A stretch of DNA of 64,000 bases from Thinopyrum elongatum. Taxonomy: Eukaryota > Streptophyta > Magnoliopsida > Poales > Poaceae. Location of the stretch: positions 108,389,201 to 108,453,200 of the forward strand of contig CM022300.1 of NCBI GenBank assembly GCA_011799875.1, given 5' to 3'. Below, one piece after another: positions 46,026 through 59,983 of the stretch (its first letter is position 1; each line of letters opens with the position of its first letter). Below the pieces are notes generated by a model that saw only the letters and a list, made by a program, of their open reading frames with translations, did not search any database and was not told where the DNA came from. The position numbers and the translations under genes were made by a program.

Positions 46026-47691
46026 TGATGTCTACTATGCAACTTTATTCTTGTAGACTCATGTTGGGCCTCCAAGCGCAGGGTTTTGTAGGACAGTAGT
46101 AATTTTCCCTCAAGTGGATGACCTAAGGTTTATCAATCCGTGGGAGGCGTAGGATGAAGATGGTCTCTCTCAAACAACCCTGCAACCAAATAACAAAAAG
46201 TCTCTTGTGTCCCCAACACACCCAATACAATGGCAAATTGTATAGGTGCACTAGTTCGGCGAAGAGATGGTGATAAAAGTGTAATATGGATGGTAGAAAT
46301 ATATTTTTATAATCTGAAAATAAAAAAACAGCAAGGTAGCAATTGGTAAAACGGAGCACAACCGGTATTGCAATGCTTGAAAATGAGGCCTAGGGTCCGT
46401 ACTTTCGCTAGTGCAATCTCTCAACAATGCTAATATAATTGGATCATATAACCTTCCCTCAACGTGCGATGAAGAATCACTCCAAAGTTCTTATCTAGCG
46501 GAGAACATAAGAAGAAATTGTTTGTAGGGTACGAAACCACCTTAAAGTTATTCTTTCCGTTCGATCTATTCAAGAGTTCGTACTAAAATAACACAAAGTT
46601 ATTCTTTCCGTTCGATCTATCCAAGAGTTTGTACTAAAATAACACCATATGATACGCATCAACCAACTCTAATGTCACCTAGATACTCCAATGTCACCAC
46701 AAGTATCCATGAGTTAGTTATACAACACGCATCAAACAATTTCAGATTCATAATACTCGATCCAACATGAAGAACCTCAAAGAGTGCCCCAAGATTTCTA
46801 CCGGAGAAACAAGGACGAAAACATGCATCAACCCCTACGCATAGATTACCCTAATGTCACCTCGGGAATCCGCGAGTTGGGTGCAAAAACATATATCAAG
46901 TGAATCAATATGATACCCCATTGTCACCACGAGTATTCATAGCAAGACATACATCAAGTGTTCTCAAATCCATAAAAGTATTCAATCCGATAAAATGAAA
47001 TCTCAAAGGGAAAACTCAATTCACAACAAGATAGAGAGGGGAAAACACCATATGATCCGACTATATTAACAAAGCCCGCGATACATCAAGATTGTGACAT
47101 CTCAAGAACACGAGAGAGAGAGAGATTAAACACATAGCTACAGGTACAAACCCTCAGCCCCGAGGGTGGACTACTCCCTCCTCATCATGGTGGCTGCCGG
47201 GATGATGAAGATGGCCACCGGTGATGATTTCCCCCTCCGGCAGGGTGCCGGAACGGGGTCTAGATTGGTTTTTCGTGACTACAGAGGCCTGCGGCGGCGG
47301 AACTTCTGATCTAGGGCTACCCCTGATGGTTTCTCTATTTATAGGATTTTTTGGCGTTGGTTTCACGCTAAGATGGGCCTCGAGGTGAGCACAACCCACC
47401 GGGGCACGGGCAAGAGCCCAGGCGCGCCCCGGTGTCTTGTGCCCTACTCCTTCACCTTCTGGTCCTTCCACGAAGCTTCGGGGGTCTCTTTTGTTCGAAA
47501 AAAAATCGTCAAAAAGTTTCAGCTCATTTGGAGAACTTTCATTTCTGCAAAAAAAAACAACACCACGGTAGTTCTGCTGAAAACAATGTTAGTCCGTGTT
47601 AGTTCCATGCAAATCATACCAAAACCATATAAAATTGTTGTAAACATGGCATGAATACTTCATAAATTATAGATACATTGGAGACGTATTA
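46026..47691 (-). mobile_element. Solo LTR, minus strand, TGATACGTCTCC subgroup 2
   Basis: 1666 bp with perfect TSD GTCTT at 46021-46025 and 47692-47696. The terminal GACGTATCA has mutated to GACGTATTA. It is closely related, inverted, to the solo LTR at 56869-58561. It contains a tandem duplication of about 52 bp (46548-46650; GTTATTCTTTCCGTTCGATC units). Confidence 0.86.
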
Positions 47692-48519
47692 GTCTTCATC
47701 TAGTATTACTTCTCACCGATTTCAGATTTCCCCGGGTTCTGAGTTATTAGTCACTCGAGAACACCAATAAGTGAATCGATTCCGCACTGCGATTTAATAA
47801 CTCTAAGTAATTTTCATTGCTTATGAGTTTAATAATCCTTCAAGTCATTCCTAGCCTGATCGGCTATATCATTATTGTGCTAAATTTTAACTGTGCTACC
47901 TGGTCCTTATTCCCGGAGCACAACTTTTGACGATGAGCTAAGCTTACATCGATCTTCCTCGTCTTATCGTTCACCTCGAACAACAAACTTGATTCCGAGT
48001 TGGTGTCGTATCCGTGGTTCCAATAATCTTCCACTGTGTCAGTCCTTTTGCTTGATGAAGTCGCTGTTCGATTGCTTCTTCGTGGAGCCTCTCGACAAAA
48101 ATTGTCGTGATCATCATCAACATTTTGACTCCTTCCAAGATATCAAATGAATTCATGATGATAAGTACCATCCTCGTCCCTTGGTAATTTGACTTACCAT
48201 CGATAACATCCTTGCCTTCCTTTCATCACAAACTTGTTAATGCTATGGATGCAACTTGCTATCCTGCTTGTATTATGTTCTACCTTGAAGTATTACTGTC
48301 TTTTATGTCAAGGGTGTTGTGAGGATTGCTCCACCTCTTAAAGAATTCTTGGTATAGTGATACTTCTCACCATCACCATTCATTCTTGGTCCCCGTGTTG
48401 ATTCTAATAGGGGTACCAACAAGTGAACGGTGCAGCTCGGATTCTTTACTTCTAGCAACCCTATTGCTTTGAAGTTAATGGTCGACAGATCATTCTTAGA
48501 CTATTGGTTACTGAATAAC

Positions 48520-50118
48520 TGATACGTCTCCAACGTATCTATAATTTTTGATTGTTCCATGCTGTTATATTATCATTCTTGGATGTTTTACAATCATTTT
48601 ATAGTCATTTTATATCATTTTTTGGTACTAACCTATTGACATAGTGCCAAGTGCCAGTTGCTGTTTTTTGCATGTTTTTTACATCGCAGGAAATCAATAC
48701 CAAACGGAGTCCAAACGCAGTGAAACTTTTTGTGGATTTTTTTTGGACCAAAAGACATCTAGTGGGCCGGAGAAGCGCCTGGGGGGGTGCTCCGAGGGGA
48801 GCACAACCCACCAGGGCGCGCCTGGAGGCCCAGGCGCGCCCTGGTGGGTTGTGCCCACCTCGGGTGCCCCCCGAACCGCCTCTTTGCTCTATAAATACCC
48901 CAATATTCCAGAAACCCTAGGGGAGTCGATGAAAATCAATTCCAGCCGCCGCAGAGTCCAGAACCACCAGATCCAATCTAAACACCATCATGGAGGGGTT
49001 CACCACTTCCATTGGTGCCTCTCCGATGATGCGTGAGTAGTTCTTTGTAGACCTACGGGTCCGTAGTTAGTAGCTAGATGGCTTTCTCTCTCTCGTTTGA
49101 TTCTCAATACAATGGTCTCTTGGAGATCCATATGATGTAACTCTTTTTTTGCGGTGTGTTTGTTGGGATCCGATGAACTTTGAGTTTATGATCAGATCTA
49201 TCTTTTTATCCATGAAAGTTATTTGAGTCTTCTTTGATCTCTTATATGCATGATTGCTTATAGCCTCGTATTTCTTCTCCGATATTTGGGTTTTGTTTGG
49301 CCAACTTGATCTATTTATCTTGCAATGGGAAGAGGTGCTTTGTAGTGGGTTCGATCTTACGGTGCTTGATCCCAGTGACAGAAGGGGAACCGACACATAT
49401 GTATCGTTGCTACTAAGGATAAAACGATGGGGTCTATTTCTACATAAATAGATCTTGTCTACATCATGTCATCGTTCTTATTGCATTACTCCGTTTCTCC
49501 ATGAACTTAATACACTAGATGCATGCTGGATAGCAGTCGATGTGTGGAGTAATAGTAGTAGATGCAGGCAGGAGTCGGTCTACTAATCTTGGACGTGATG
49601 CCTATATAATGATCATTGCCTGGATATCGTCATGATTATTTGAAGTTCTATCAATTGCCCAACAGTAATTTGTTCACCCACCGTTTGTTATTTTTCTCGA
49701 GAGAAGCCACTAGTGAAACCTACGGCCCCCGGGTCTCTTTTCCAATATATTTGCTTTCAAGATCTGTTTTGCTATTCGCTCTTTTATTTATTTGTAACTT
49801 TTATTTTCAGATCTATTAAACCAAAAATACAAAAATACCTTGCTGCACTTTATTTTATTTGGTGTTCGATCTATCAATATTTACTACTCTCTCATGTCCG
49901 TTTGCCAATTTTTGGCGCCGTTGCCCGAAAGGGATTGACAACCCCTTTTACACGTCGGGTTGCGAGTATTTGTTATTTGTGTGCAGGTGTTCTTTACGTA
50001 GTGTTGCTTGGTTCTCCTACTGGTTCGATAACCTTAGTCTCATCACTGACGGAAATACCTACCACCGCTGTGCTGCATCATCCCTTCCTCTTTTGGGAAA
50101 TACCGACGTAGCTTCAAG
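48520..50118 (+). repeat. 5' LTR of the deleted element
   Basis: 1599 bp, close to the solo LTR at 42765. It contains a 25-bp hairpin (48801-48825 with 48830-48854) upstream of TATAAATA near 48890. Confidence 0.85.
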
Positions 50119-51390
50119 AAGGATATAATAAAAACTTTCATGAAGATCATTGGACAAAATAAACTTGATTCCTTGTAATAGTTTTGAGATATGATGATGT
50201 GATATGTGAGTTATGTTGATGAGTAATTGTGCTTTAGTAAGAATATTGGTGTTAAGGTTTGATTCCCTATGCAAGCACGAAAGTCAATAGTCATGCAATG
50301 AAATTATATCCTACTTGTGGTGCATTATTCGGTGTTAATTATGCTTAATGCTCGCTTATGAGATTATTTGTTTTTTGGTTGGTCGCTTCTCAATCTTTTG
50401 CTAGCCTTCATTTTGCACTAAGTATGATCACTACTTGTGCATCCAAAACCCTTTAAACCAGTTTTGCCACATGAGTCCACTATATCTACCTATATGCGGT
50501 ATTCTTTTGCCGTTCTAAGCAAATTTGTATGTGCCATCTCTAATTTTCATAATAAACTTCTCTTTTGTGTGTTCGTACCGCTCGCGAGGCGGTGAGGGGT
50601 GGCTAATATTTTCCATGCTAGATGTGTTATTCTCACGATGAGTATTTATTCACTTGTCATTGCACGAGAGTAAGGCAAAGGTATTAGGGATGCCCAGTCC
50701 CGAAATGAAAAAATGAATTTACTTTATGTTATCAAATAATAAATTCCTTGGAAAGTGATGGTATGGAGGGCACCCGTGGATACGGCTAGCCATGGAAAGT
50801 GAAAGAAATGGTGGAAAAAGGAATAAACTTTATTTTCTGTTTGGGAACCGCCTATGATATATCTAGCATGGAAAGTGTTGGGAACTCTAAGTCGTTTTCG
50901 TTGGTGGGAAAGCACACCTCCCAAAATGTTTTTTATCTCTCAATTTTCGCTCTGAGCTTTGGCACCTCTACAAATCCCTACTTCCCTCTACGAAGGGCCT
51001 TTCTTTACTTTATGCAATTTTTATTTTTAATTTGAGTCTCCAACTTCTCTTATAAAGCACCAACTAGGAGGCACTATGATCGTACTTGAGCATTGGGTGT
51101 AGTTAATATGCGAGTGTGTTTCATGAATGGATCAATGGTTGAGCAAGATGGGTTAGGGATAACTTATTTTAGCGTTGATATTTTGAAAGACATAGTTGCT
51201 TGTTGATATGCTTGAGTATTTAAGTCATCATGTCAAAACTAGACTATTGCTTTGAATCATATAAAAGTCCAAATGTCCACGCTATAAAGGAAAGAATATG
51301 ATATGACATGTTAGGCATCATTCCACATCAAAAATTCTATTTTTAGCATTTACCTACTCGAGGACGAGAAGGAATTAAGCTTGGGGATGC
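50119..51390 (+). other. Core of the deleted element, non-coding
   Basis: 1.27 kb of AT-rich DNA without a domain. It ends GGAATTAAGCTTGGGGATGC, the polypurine-tract region usual for this LTR group, directly before the 3' LTR. Confidence 0.65.
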
Positions 51391-51883
51391 TGATACGTCT
51401 CCAACGTATCTATAATTTTTTATTGTTCCATGCTGTTATATTATCATTCTTGGATGTTTTACAATCATTTTATATCATTTTTTGGTACTAACCTATTGAC
51501 ATAGTGCCAAGTGCCAGTTGCTGTTTTTTGCATGTTTTTTACATCGCAGGAAATCAATACCAAACGGAGTCTAAATGCAGCGAAACTTTTTGTGGATTTT
51601 TTTTGGACCAGAAGACATCCAGTGGGCCGGAGAAGCGCCCGGGGGTGCTCCAAGGGGAGCACAACCTGGGCGCGCCCTGGTGGGTTGTGCCCACCTCGGG
51701 TGCCCCACGAACCGCCTCTTTGCTCTATAAATACCCCAATATTCCAGAAACCCTAGGGGAGTCGATGAAAATCAATTCCAGCCGCCGCAAAGTCCAGAAC
51801 CACCAGATCCAATCTAAACACCATCATGGAGGGGTTCACCACTTCCATTGGTGCCTCTCCGATGATGCGTGAGTAGTTCTTTG

Positions 51884-53556
51884 TGAAGGGGAACGTAGCA
51901 TGCAATTTCAAAAATTTCCTACGCTCACGCAAGATCTATCTAGGAGATGCATAGCAACGAGAGGGGGAGAGTATGTCTACGTACCCTCGTAGACCGAAAG
52001 CGGAAGCGTTTGACAAGGGGGTTGATGTAGTCGTACACCTTCATGATCCGTCCCGATCAAGTACCGAACGTACGGCACCTCCGTGTTTAGCACACGTTCA
52101 GCTCGATGACGTCCTCGCCTTCTTGATCCAGCAAGACGGGCGAAGTAGTAGATGAGTTCCGATAGCACGACGGCGTGGTGACAGTGTTGGTGAAGAACAA
52201 TCTCCGCAGGGCTTCGCCAAGCACTACGGAAACTATGAATGAGGATAAACTAGAGGGGACAGGGTTGCCGGCACACGACTTGGTGAATCTTGTTGTATCT
52301 TTGGTGCTAGCCCTGCCCCTCTATATATATGTTGAGCCCTGGGGTCGAAACTTGGAGCAAAAGCCTCCTCAAAGTCGGTTTTGCCCAAAAGGCAAGAGTC
52401 CCACTTGGACTCCAGGACCAAACGCCACAATCCTTGGCGTCTGTCCCAAACGCCATGGGCCTCGGCGTCTGGCCCAGTGCCAGACGCCAAGGTCTCCGGC
52501 GTTTGGCCCCCTGGCCTCCGCAAAACTCCTTTTGCACCGACTTATCGCCCCGTGGGCCTGACCCCTTGGCCTAACCATATCATCCAATATATGAATTTTT
52601 ACCTCCGGACCATTCCGGAGCTCCTCGTCATGTCCGTGATCTCATCCGGGACTCCGAACAACATTCGGTCACCAACATACATAACTCATATAGTACTATA
52701 TCGTCAACGAACGTTCAGCGTGCGGACCCTACGGGTTCGAGAACTATGTAGACATGACTGAGACACCTCTCTAGTCAATAACCAATAGCGGAACCTGGAT
52801 GCCCATATTGGCTCCTACATATTCTACGAAGATCTTTATCGGTCGAACCGTTATGACAACATACGTTATTCCCTTTGTCATCGGTATGTTACTTGCCGAG
52901 ATTCGATCTTCGGTATCTTCATACCTAGTTCAATCTCGTTACCGGCAAGTCTCTTTACTCATTCCATAATACATCATCCCGCAACTAACTCATTAGCCAC
53001 TTTGCTTGCAAGGCTTCTTATGATGTGCATTACCGAGAGGGCCCAGAGATACCTCTCCGATACTCGGAGTGACAAATCCTAATCTCGATCTATGCCAACC
53101 CAACAAACACCTTCGGAGATACCTATAGAGCATATTTATAATCACCCAGTTACGTTGTGACGTTTGATAGCACACAAGGCATTCCTCCGGTATCCGGGAG
53201 TTGCATAATCTCATAGTCGAAGGAATATGTATTTGACATGAAGAAAGCAATAGCAATAAAACTGAACGATCAATATGCTAAGCTAACGGATGGGTCTTGT
53301 CCATCACATCATTCTCCTAATGATGTGATCCCGTTCATCAAATGACAACACATGTCTATGGTTAGGAAACTAACCATCTTTGATTAACGAGCTAGTCTAG
53401 TAGAGGCATACTAGGGACACTTTGTTTTGTCTATGTATTCACACATGTATCAAGTTTCCGGTTAATACAATTCTAGCATGAATAATAAACATTTATCATG
53501 ATATAAGGAAATATAAATAACAACTTTATTATTGCCTCTAGGGCATATTTCCTTCA
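51884..53556 (-). mobile_element. Solo LTR of BARE/WIS/Angela type, minus strand
   Basis: 1673 bp, perfect TSD CTTTG at 51879-51883 and 53557-53561. Inverted it begins TGAAGGAAATATGCCC, like the full-length element at 27573. Its promoter-proximal part (about 52350-52530) differs completely from that element. Confidence 0.9.
52464..52488. promoter_or_regulatory. Hairpin in the solo BARE LTR promoter region
   Basis: GGCGTCTGGC and GCCAGACGCC pair perfectly around CCAGT. Further GGCGT/ACGCC copies lie at 52425-52510. A minus-strand TATA-like stretch (CTATATATAT) is near 52321. Confidence 0.55.
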
Positions 53557-56209
53557 CTTTGTAGACCTACGAGTCTTCTTTGATCTCTTATATGCATGAT
53601 TGCTTATAGCCTCATATTTCTTCTCCGATATTTGGGTTTTGTTTAGCCAACTTGATCTATTTATCTTGCAATGGGAAGAGGTGCTTTGTAGTGGGTTCGA
53701 TCTTACGGTGCTTTATCCCAGTGACAGAAGGGGAACCGACACATATGTATCGTTGCTATTAAGGATAAAACGATGGGGTCTATTTCTACATAAATAGATC
53801 TTGTCTACATCATGTCATCATTCTTATTGCATTACTCCGTTTCTCCATGAACTTAATACACTAGATGCATGCTGGATAGCGGTCGATGTGTAGAGTAATA
53901 GTAGTAGATGCAGGCAGGAGTCGGTCTACTAATCTTGGACGTGATGCCTATATAATGCTCATTGCCTGGATATCGTCATGATTATTTGAAGTTCAATCAA
54001 GTGCCCAACAGTAATTTGTTCAGCCACCGTTTGCTATTTTTCTCGAGAGAAGCCACTAGTGAAACCTACGGCCCTCGGGTCTCTTTTCCAATATATTTGC
54101 TTTCAAGATCTGTTTTGCTATTTGCTCTTTTATTTATTTGCAACTTTTATTTTTAGATCTATTAAACCAAAAATACAAAAATACCTTGCTGCACTTTATT
54201 TTATTTGGCGTTCAATCTATCAATATTTACTACTCTCTCATGTTCGTTTGCCAATTTTTGGCGCCGTTGTCCGAAAGGGATTGACAACCCCTTTTCCACG
54301 TCGGGTTGCGAGTATTTGTTATTTGTGTGCAGGTGTTGTTTACGTAGTGTTTCTTGGTTCTCCTACTGATTCGATAACCTTGGTCTCATCACTGAGGGAA
54401 ATACCTGCCGCCGCTGTGCTCCATCAACCCTTCCTCTTTGGGGAAATACCGACGTAGCTTCAAGCCGCATCAATCACCACTCTAACATTGAACATGCTAC
54501 CTAAGCCCATATTTCAGGTGCACCTTTCAACCAATGTTTAATTTTGTATGTTTTCCTCAAGCATACATCTTTATATCATTTGATTTGACAAATGTTATCT
54601 CCTGGTTCACATAATTGTGGAGATCCATGTTTTTGGAAATCTCGATGAATTGTTGCTGAGTCCATCAGCCACCTCCTCGTCCTCCCCTTGGTTTAATGAT
54701 GAACTCTTGTTTCGGAACTCGCTTCCATAGTTCATCTCCCGATAATCTTACAATGTCATCTCGTCAATTTGTGTTGCACCTTTTCTTCTCAGGCATCCTG
54801 AGTCTGAGGTATACTAACACCGATTAGATCTGAATCTCGGTCAGATATGATGATTGGAACATATTTCCAAGAGTTATAACATTGGTCTTTAAATGACCTG
54901 GTAAGGTGATGTCATGCCTAGCACACCTGGCTGGAGGACCTGTTGTTATAGTTCCTTTTTTAGCAAGGTTAGCCATTCTTCCATGAGGAAATTGTAAGAC
55001 TTATTCTATAAGTTGTTCCTGATGGATCCTTAGTGTATCCAAAGTATGACCTTTACTTGAAGACCATGTCAATGCTATCTCGAAGCATGTCTGTGGTACT
55101 CCGATCATCAATAAGAACATTTGAAGCACAACGCTAAATTTTCTTTATCAATTATCCAAACACCGTTGTATGGGTAATGTCATGAAAATCCTCTCCCCTT
55201 ACCTAAATGGTTTTCTACTTTCTATCATGTCATGGATATCATGCTCTGCTTGTCCTTGTGAAGGATATACCCCTGAAATATGTGTTTAAACACAATTTCC
55301 TTTCCATTGTTCTGTTTAAATATGATAATCACATTTTCCTTTCCATTGTTTTGTTTAACCTTTCTTGTGGTCTTTATGATCTAAGCAGTAATATTTTCCT
55401 GCTTATGTAAACACCTTAATGTACGACCGTGTCAGTAAGACCCTGTTACTACTGTTGATGACATTCTAGTAACCACCGATGGACGAGAACTTTGCCTATT
55501 GGTCCGCCATGTTTCGACGAGCAGGAAAGTAGTTCTCTTCGTCCCTCACCCTTGGTACCAATGTTGTTGCCAACATAACTGACAGGTTATCATCTGACAT
55601 GCCTTGCTATCATGACCGTGCAAGATGTCAGGGCCCTTCCAACTTATAACCCACATGGTGGGCCCATAACCCACAGTTCCACAGGATCGAAACCTGACTC
55701 TCCTGTACACCCTGTTGCCAAAGTTATTCCCCGTGCTTGACTTCGTATGTAATTCACGGGCCACCTTCCTAGTGATCTATTATGGTATCAGACGCAATAC
55801 TTATTCTCGTTGCTCTGGACCCCTTTTACACTTTGTTTCAGACTTCGAATGATGGTCTATCCGTTTAAAACTTCTCATGGTATCTTCTTACCGTGCTCTT
55901 GATATTTTCTTAAGTTTCAATTCGAGAGATACTTTCTGCCACCTTCCCAGAGTTATCTACTGGATAAACAACCATGCAGAGTTCCGTTCTTTCGAAGTTA
56001 CCACTTATCCTTTTACGTAAGTACGATGGAGTTCCCGAAGAAAGGATGACGACTTCGTCATAATGACCTGAAGCAGAGGGTTGAAGACATCAACGAAAGG
56101 GACCAACTTCTACGAGAAGAGCAACCAAGAACGAGAAGATCCGTTAGAATTTCGTAACCAGAACTTCCCCCTTACTCCACCTCTTAAATCTCGGGACGAC
56201 ATTTCTTGT

Positions 56210-56222
56210 AGTGGAGGAGAAT
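56210..56222 (+). promoter_or_regulatory. Polypurine tract of LARD-B
   Basis: AGTGGAGGAGAAT immediately before the 3' LTR start at 56223. Confidence 0.65.
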
Positions 56223-56868
56223 TGTAACGCCCGGATAATTAAGCTATAGTGAACCTCTGCTAATGATGCCACATCACCACGATTACTGTTGCTAATCTCG
56301 CGTTAGTTCAAAACCGATTCAAATTGAAATTTGAATTATAGTTGAACGGTAAAAGTTTTCAAACATTAAGAGTAAAATGTTCTAAACATGTCAAATAAAT
56401 CATAAGTAATTATGGTGGAGAAACCAAACTTTTATAATGTGTTTAAATGCACTATAGTAAATAAAACAATGGCAAAACTATTACCTAAATGCTTTTTAAA
56501 CATTAGACAATTACAAACCTATTTTAGTTTGGGTAGAAAATTAATGTGGTGGAAGCATAACTGGTAACATCAATTTAGGTGCCACTTTGGTATGTTACTG
56601 AAACAATAATAAATAGGAACTAAAAGAAACAGAAAAGAAATAAGAAAAGAAAAAGAAAAAAAAGAAAATATATAAAAAGCCAAAAGGCCCCCCTCCCCCC
56701 GGGCCTCGGCCCAGCCACATGCCAGGCCGGCCCATCCCCACTCCCTTAACCCCCATGGTGCCGAAAACCCTAGCTCCCACTCGCCCACTCACCCCCCCCC
56801 CCCACGTCGCCTCTCCCTCCCCCCCCTCCCGATCCGATCTGGATTGGGGGCTCAACCACGCCCGCGCC

Positions 56869-58561
56869 TGATACGTCTCCAACGTATCTATAATTTATGA
56901 AGTATTCATGCTGTTATTTTATCATTCTTGGATGTTTTACAATCATTTTATAGCAACTTTATATCATTTTTTGGGACTAGCCTATTGACATAGTGTCTAG
57001 TGTCAGTTGCTGTTTTTTGCTTGTTTTTTACATCTCAGAAAATCAATACCAAACGGAGTCCAAATGCAGCGAAACTTTTTGGAGATTTTTTCTGGACCAG
57101 AAGACAACCGGTGGGCCAAAGAAGCACCAGAGGGGAGCTCCGAGGAGAGCACAACCCACCAGGGCGCGTCTGGGGGCCCAAGCGCGCCCAGGTGGGTTGT
57201 GCCCACCTCGGTGGCCTCCTGCACCGCCTCTTCGCCCTATAAATTTCCAAATATTCCAAAAACCCTCGGGGTAACCCTAGATCAGAAGTTCCGCCGCCGC
57301 AAGCCTCTATAGCCACGAAAAACCAATCTAGAGCCCGTTCCGGCACCCTGCTGGAGGGGGAAATCATCACAGGTGGCCATCTTCATCATCCCGACGGCCA
57401 CCACGATGAGGAGGGAGTAGTCCACCCTCGGGGCTGAGGGTTTGTACCAGTAGCTATGTGTTTAATCTCTCTCTCATGTTCTTGAGATGTCACGATCTTG
57501 ATGTATCGCGGGCTTTGTTAATATAGTTGGATCATATTGTGTTTTCCCCTCTCTATCTTGTTGTGATGAATTGAGTTTTCCCTTTGAGATTTTGTTTTAT
57601 CGGATTGAATACTTTTATGGATTTGAGAACACTTTATGTATGTCTTGCTATGAATACCCGTGGTGACAATGGGGTATCATATTGATTCACTTGATATATG
57701 TTTTGGCACTCAACTCGCGGATTCCCGAGGTGACATTGGGGTAATCTATGCATAGGGGTTGATGCACGTTTTCATCCTCGTTTCTCTGGTAAAAATCTTG
57801 GGGCACTCTTTGAGGTTCTTTGTGTTGGATTGAGTATTATGAATCTGAAATTGTTTGATGCATATCGCATAATCAACTCACAGATACTCGCGGTGACATT
57901 GGAGTATCTAGGTGACATTAGAGTTGGTTGATGTGTATCGTATGGTGTTATTTTAGTACGAACTCTTGATTAGATCGATCAGAAAGAATAGCTTGGTGTT
58001 ATTTTAGTACGAACTCTAGGATAGATCGATCGGAAAGAATAGCTTTGAGGTGGTTTTGTACCCTACAAACAATTTCTTCTTATGTTCTCCGGTAGATAAG
58101 AACTTTGGAGTGATTCTTCATCGCACGTTGAGGGATGGTTATATGATCCAATTAGATTAGCATTGTTGAGAGATTGCACTAGCGAAAGTACGGACCCTAG
58201 GCCTCATTTTCAAGCATTGCAATATCGTTTGTGCTCCGTTTTATCAATTGCTACCTTGCTGTTTTTTATTATTCCTATTACAAAAATCAATATCTACTAT
58301 CATTACTACACTTTTATCACCATCTCTTCGCCGAACTAGTGCACCTATACAAATTACCATTGTATTTGGTGTGTTGGGGACACAAGAGACTTTTTATTAT
58401 TTGGTTGCAGGGTTGTTTGAGAGAGACCATCTTCATCCTACGCCTCCCACCGATTGATAAACCTTAGGTCATCCATTAAGGAAATTTGCTACTGTCCTAC
58501 AAAACTCTGCGCTTGGAGGCCCAACACAAGTCTACAAGAGCAAGTTGTGTAGTAGACATCA
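56869..58561 (+). mobile_element. Solo LTR, TGATACGTCTCC subgroup 2
   Basis: 1693 bp, TGATACGTCTCC...GTAGACATCA, perfect TSD GCGCC at 56864-56868 and 58562-58566. It has an imperfect promoter hairpin (57147-57200) and a tandem duplication of about 52 bp (57945-58045) shared with the minus-strand copy at 46026. Confidence 0.88.
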
Positions 58562-59983
58562 GCGCCCAACCCCGCGCCCCGCCGCTGAGCTCCGTCACTT
58601 GCTCGTCGGACCGCCCCGTCGTCAACCTCATCACCGGAACGCCTCCCCGTCCGCCTCCCCGACGAGCTCCCTCACGCCTCACCGCCCCGGACCCCTGCAA
58701 CGCTGGTGAGGCCACCGGCCTCCTCTCCCCTCGTTCTCTATTGCCGGCGCCATCCGTCACACGCCATCCGCGCTCGACCCTGCGCCTCGCCGTGGTCCCC
58801 CGCGCTCACGTCCTCATGCGCCCCGCAGCCCTCCCCTGTTGCCGCTTCTGTTCTGCGGCCGCTTGCCGGCCGTAGCCTCCGCCATTCCCCGCGCGCACGC
58901 ACACCGCTCGCTCCGGCCTGCCCCTGCTCCGCCGCGCCGCCCACACGCTGATGCTGCCTCTACCACGCTGCTCGCCAGCCTGCCGGCGTCGCCCGTCGCA
59001 TGTCGTCCCGTCGCCCGGCTGGCCTCGACCACCCGGGCGCACCCGCGGCTCCGCTCCGTCCTGCGTGCTGCTGCTGCGGCTGCGCCCGCTCGTCCCGCTG
59101 CGGCACGCGCCGCGCCGCTGCCACGCGTGCCCGCACCTCGCCGCCGGCCCGTCCCGCTTCGCCCGCCTCTCGCCGCGCCGTCCAGCCGCTCCGCCCCTGG
59201 CCGCGCCTCTCCGGCAACCCCACCATGGCCCTAGTCAGGGTCGCTTGCCCGCGGCCACCCGGGCTATGCCAGCGCCCGTTCGGGCCATGCCCGATAAGCC
59301 CCCTGGCCACTGACAGTGGGGCCCCACGCCCTGGAGATAAGAACAAAATAAATAAATAATATAATATAATAATTAAATTAAATAATTAATTAAATGAATT
59401 AATTAACTTAATTAAGTTTGCTTAATTAGCGTAACACTAATTAACATGTTAATTAACTGCTTAAACTGTGATGAGACTAATCAGTGTATGACAGGGGGGC
59501 CCCACCCCCTAATGACCAGTCAAACTTTGACTGGTCAACTGGGTCCCCCTGGTCCCACATGTCAGCCAGTGTACATTTTTGTGTACACTGTGCTGGGTAC
59601 ATCTAGTGATTTACATTTAATTTTTGAATTAAAATAATTTAGAAAATGATTTAAAACTTTGATAAATAATATAAAATAAACCGTTTATCAGATGAAAATA
59701 CTTTGTACATGAAAGTTGCTCAGAAAGACGAGACGATTCCGAATACGCAGACCGTTCGTCTGCCGCATGTCCCTAGCATAGCGAACGTGCAACCGTCCCC
59801 CTCCGGTTCGTCTGTCCGAAAATGCCAAACACCGGGGATACTTTCCCGGATGTTTCCCCCCTTCGCCAGTAGCACCTACTACCGCGTTAGGGCACACCTA
59901 GCGTTGCTTAATGTCATGTCATACATCGTCATGCATCTGTTTGCATTGTATTCATTGTTTCTTCCCTCTCTTCTCTCCGGTAG

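Larger units (their letters stand above)
48520..54472 (+). mobile_element. Deleted LTR element, TGATACGTCTCC group
   Basis: Two LTRs (48520-50118 and 51391-54472) around a 1.27 kb core. TSD ATAAC (48515-48519) and ATCAC (54473-54477), one mismatch. The 5' LTR lacks its last 8 bp (CCGCATCA) and the primer site is gone: the sequence passes from GCTTCAAG straight to AAGGATATAATAAAAAC, so a deletion removed the boundary. It is non-autonomous and immobile. Confidence 0.83.
51391..54472 (+). repeat. 3' LTR of the deleted element, interrupted
   Basis: Own sequence is 51391-51883 and 53557-54472. It lacks the left arm of the promoter hairpin (near 51660), and about 170 bp after GTAGACCTACG (53562-53572) that are present at 49061-49230 in the 5' LTR. 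Confidence 0.83.
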
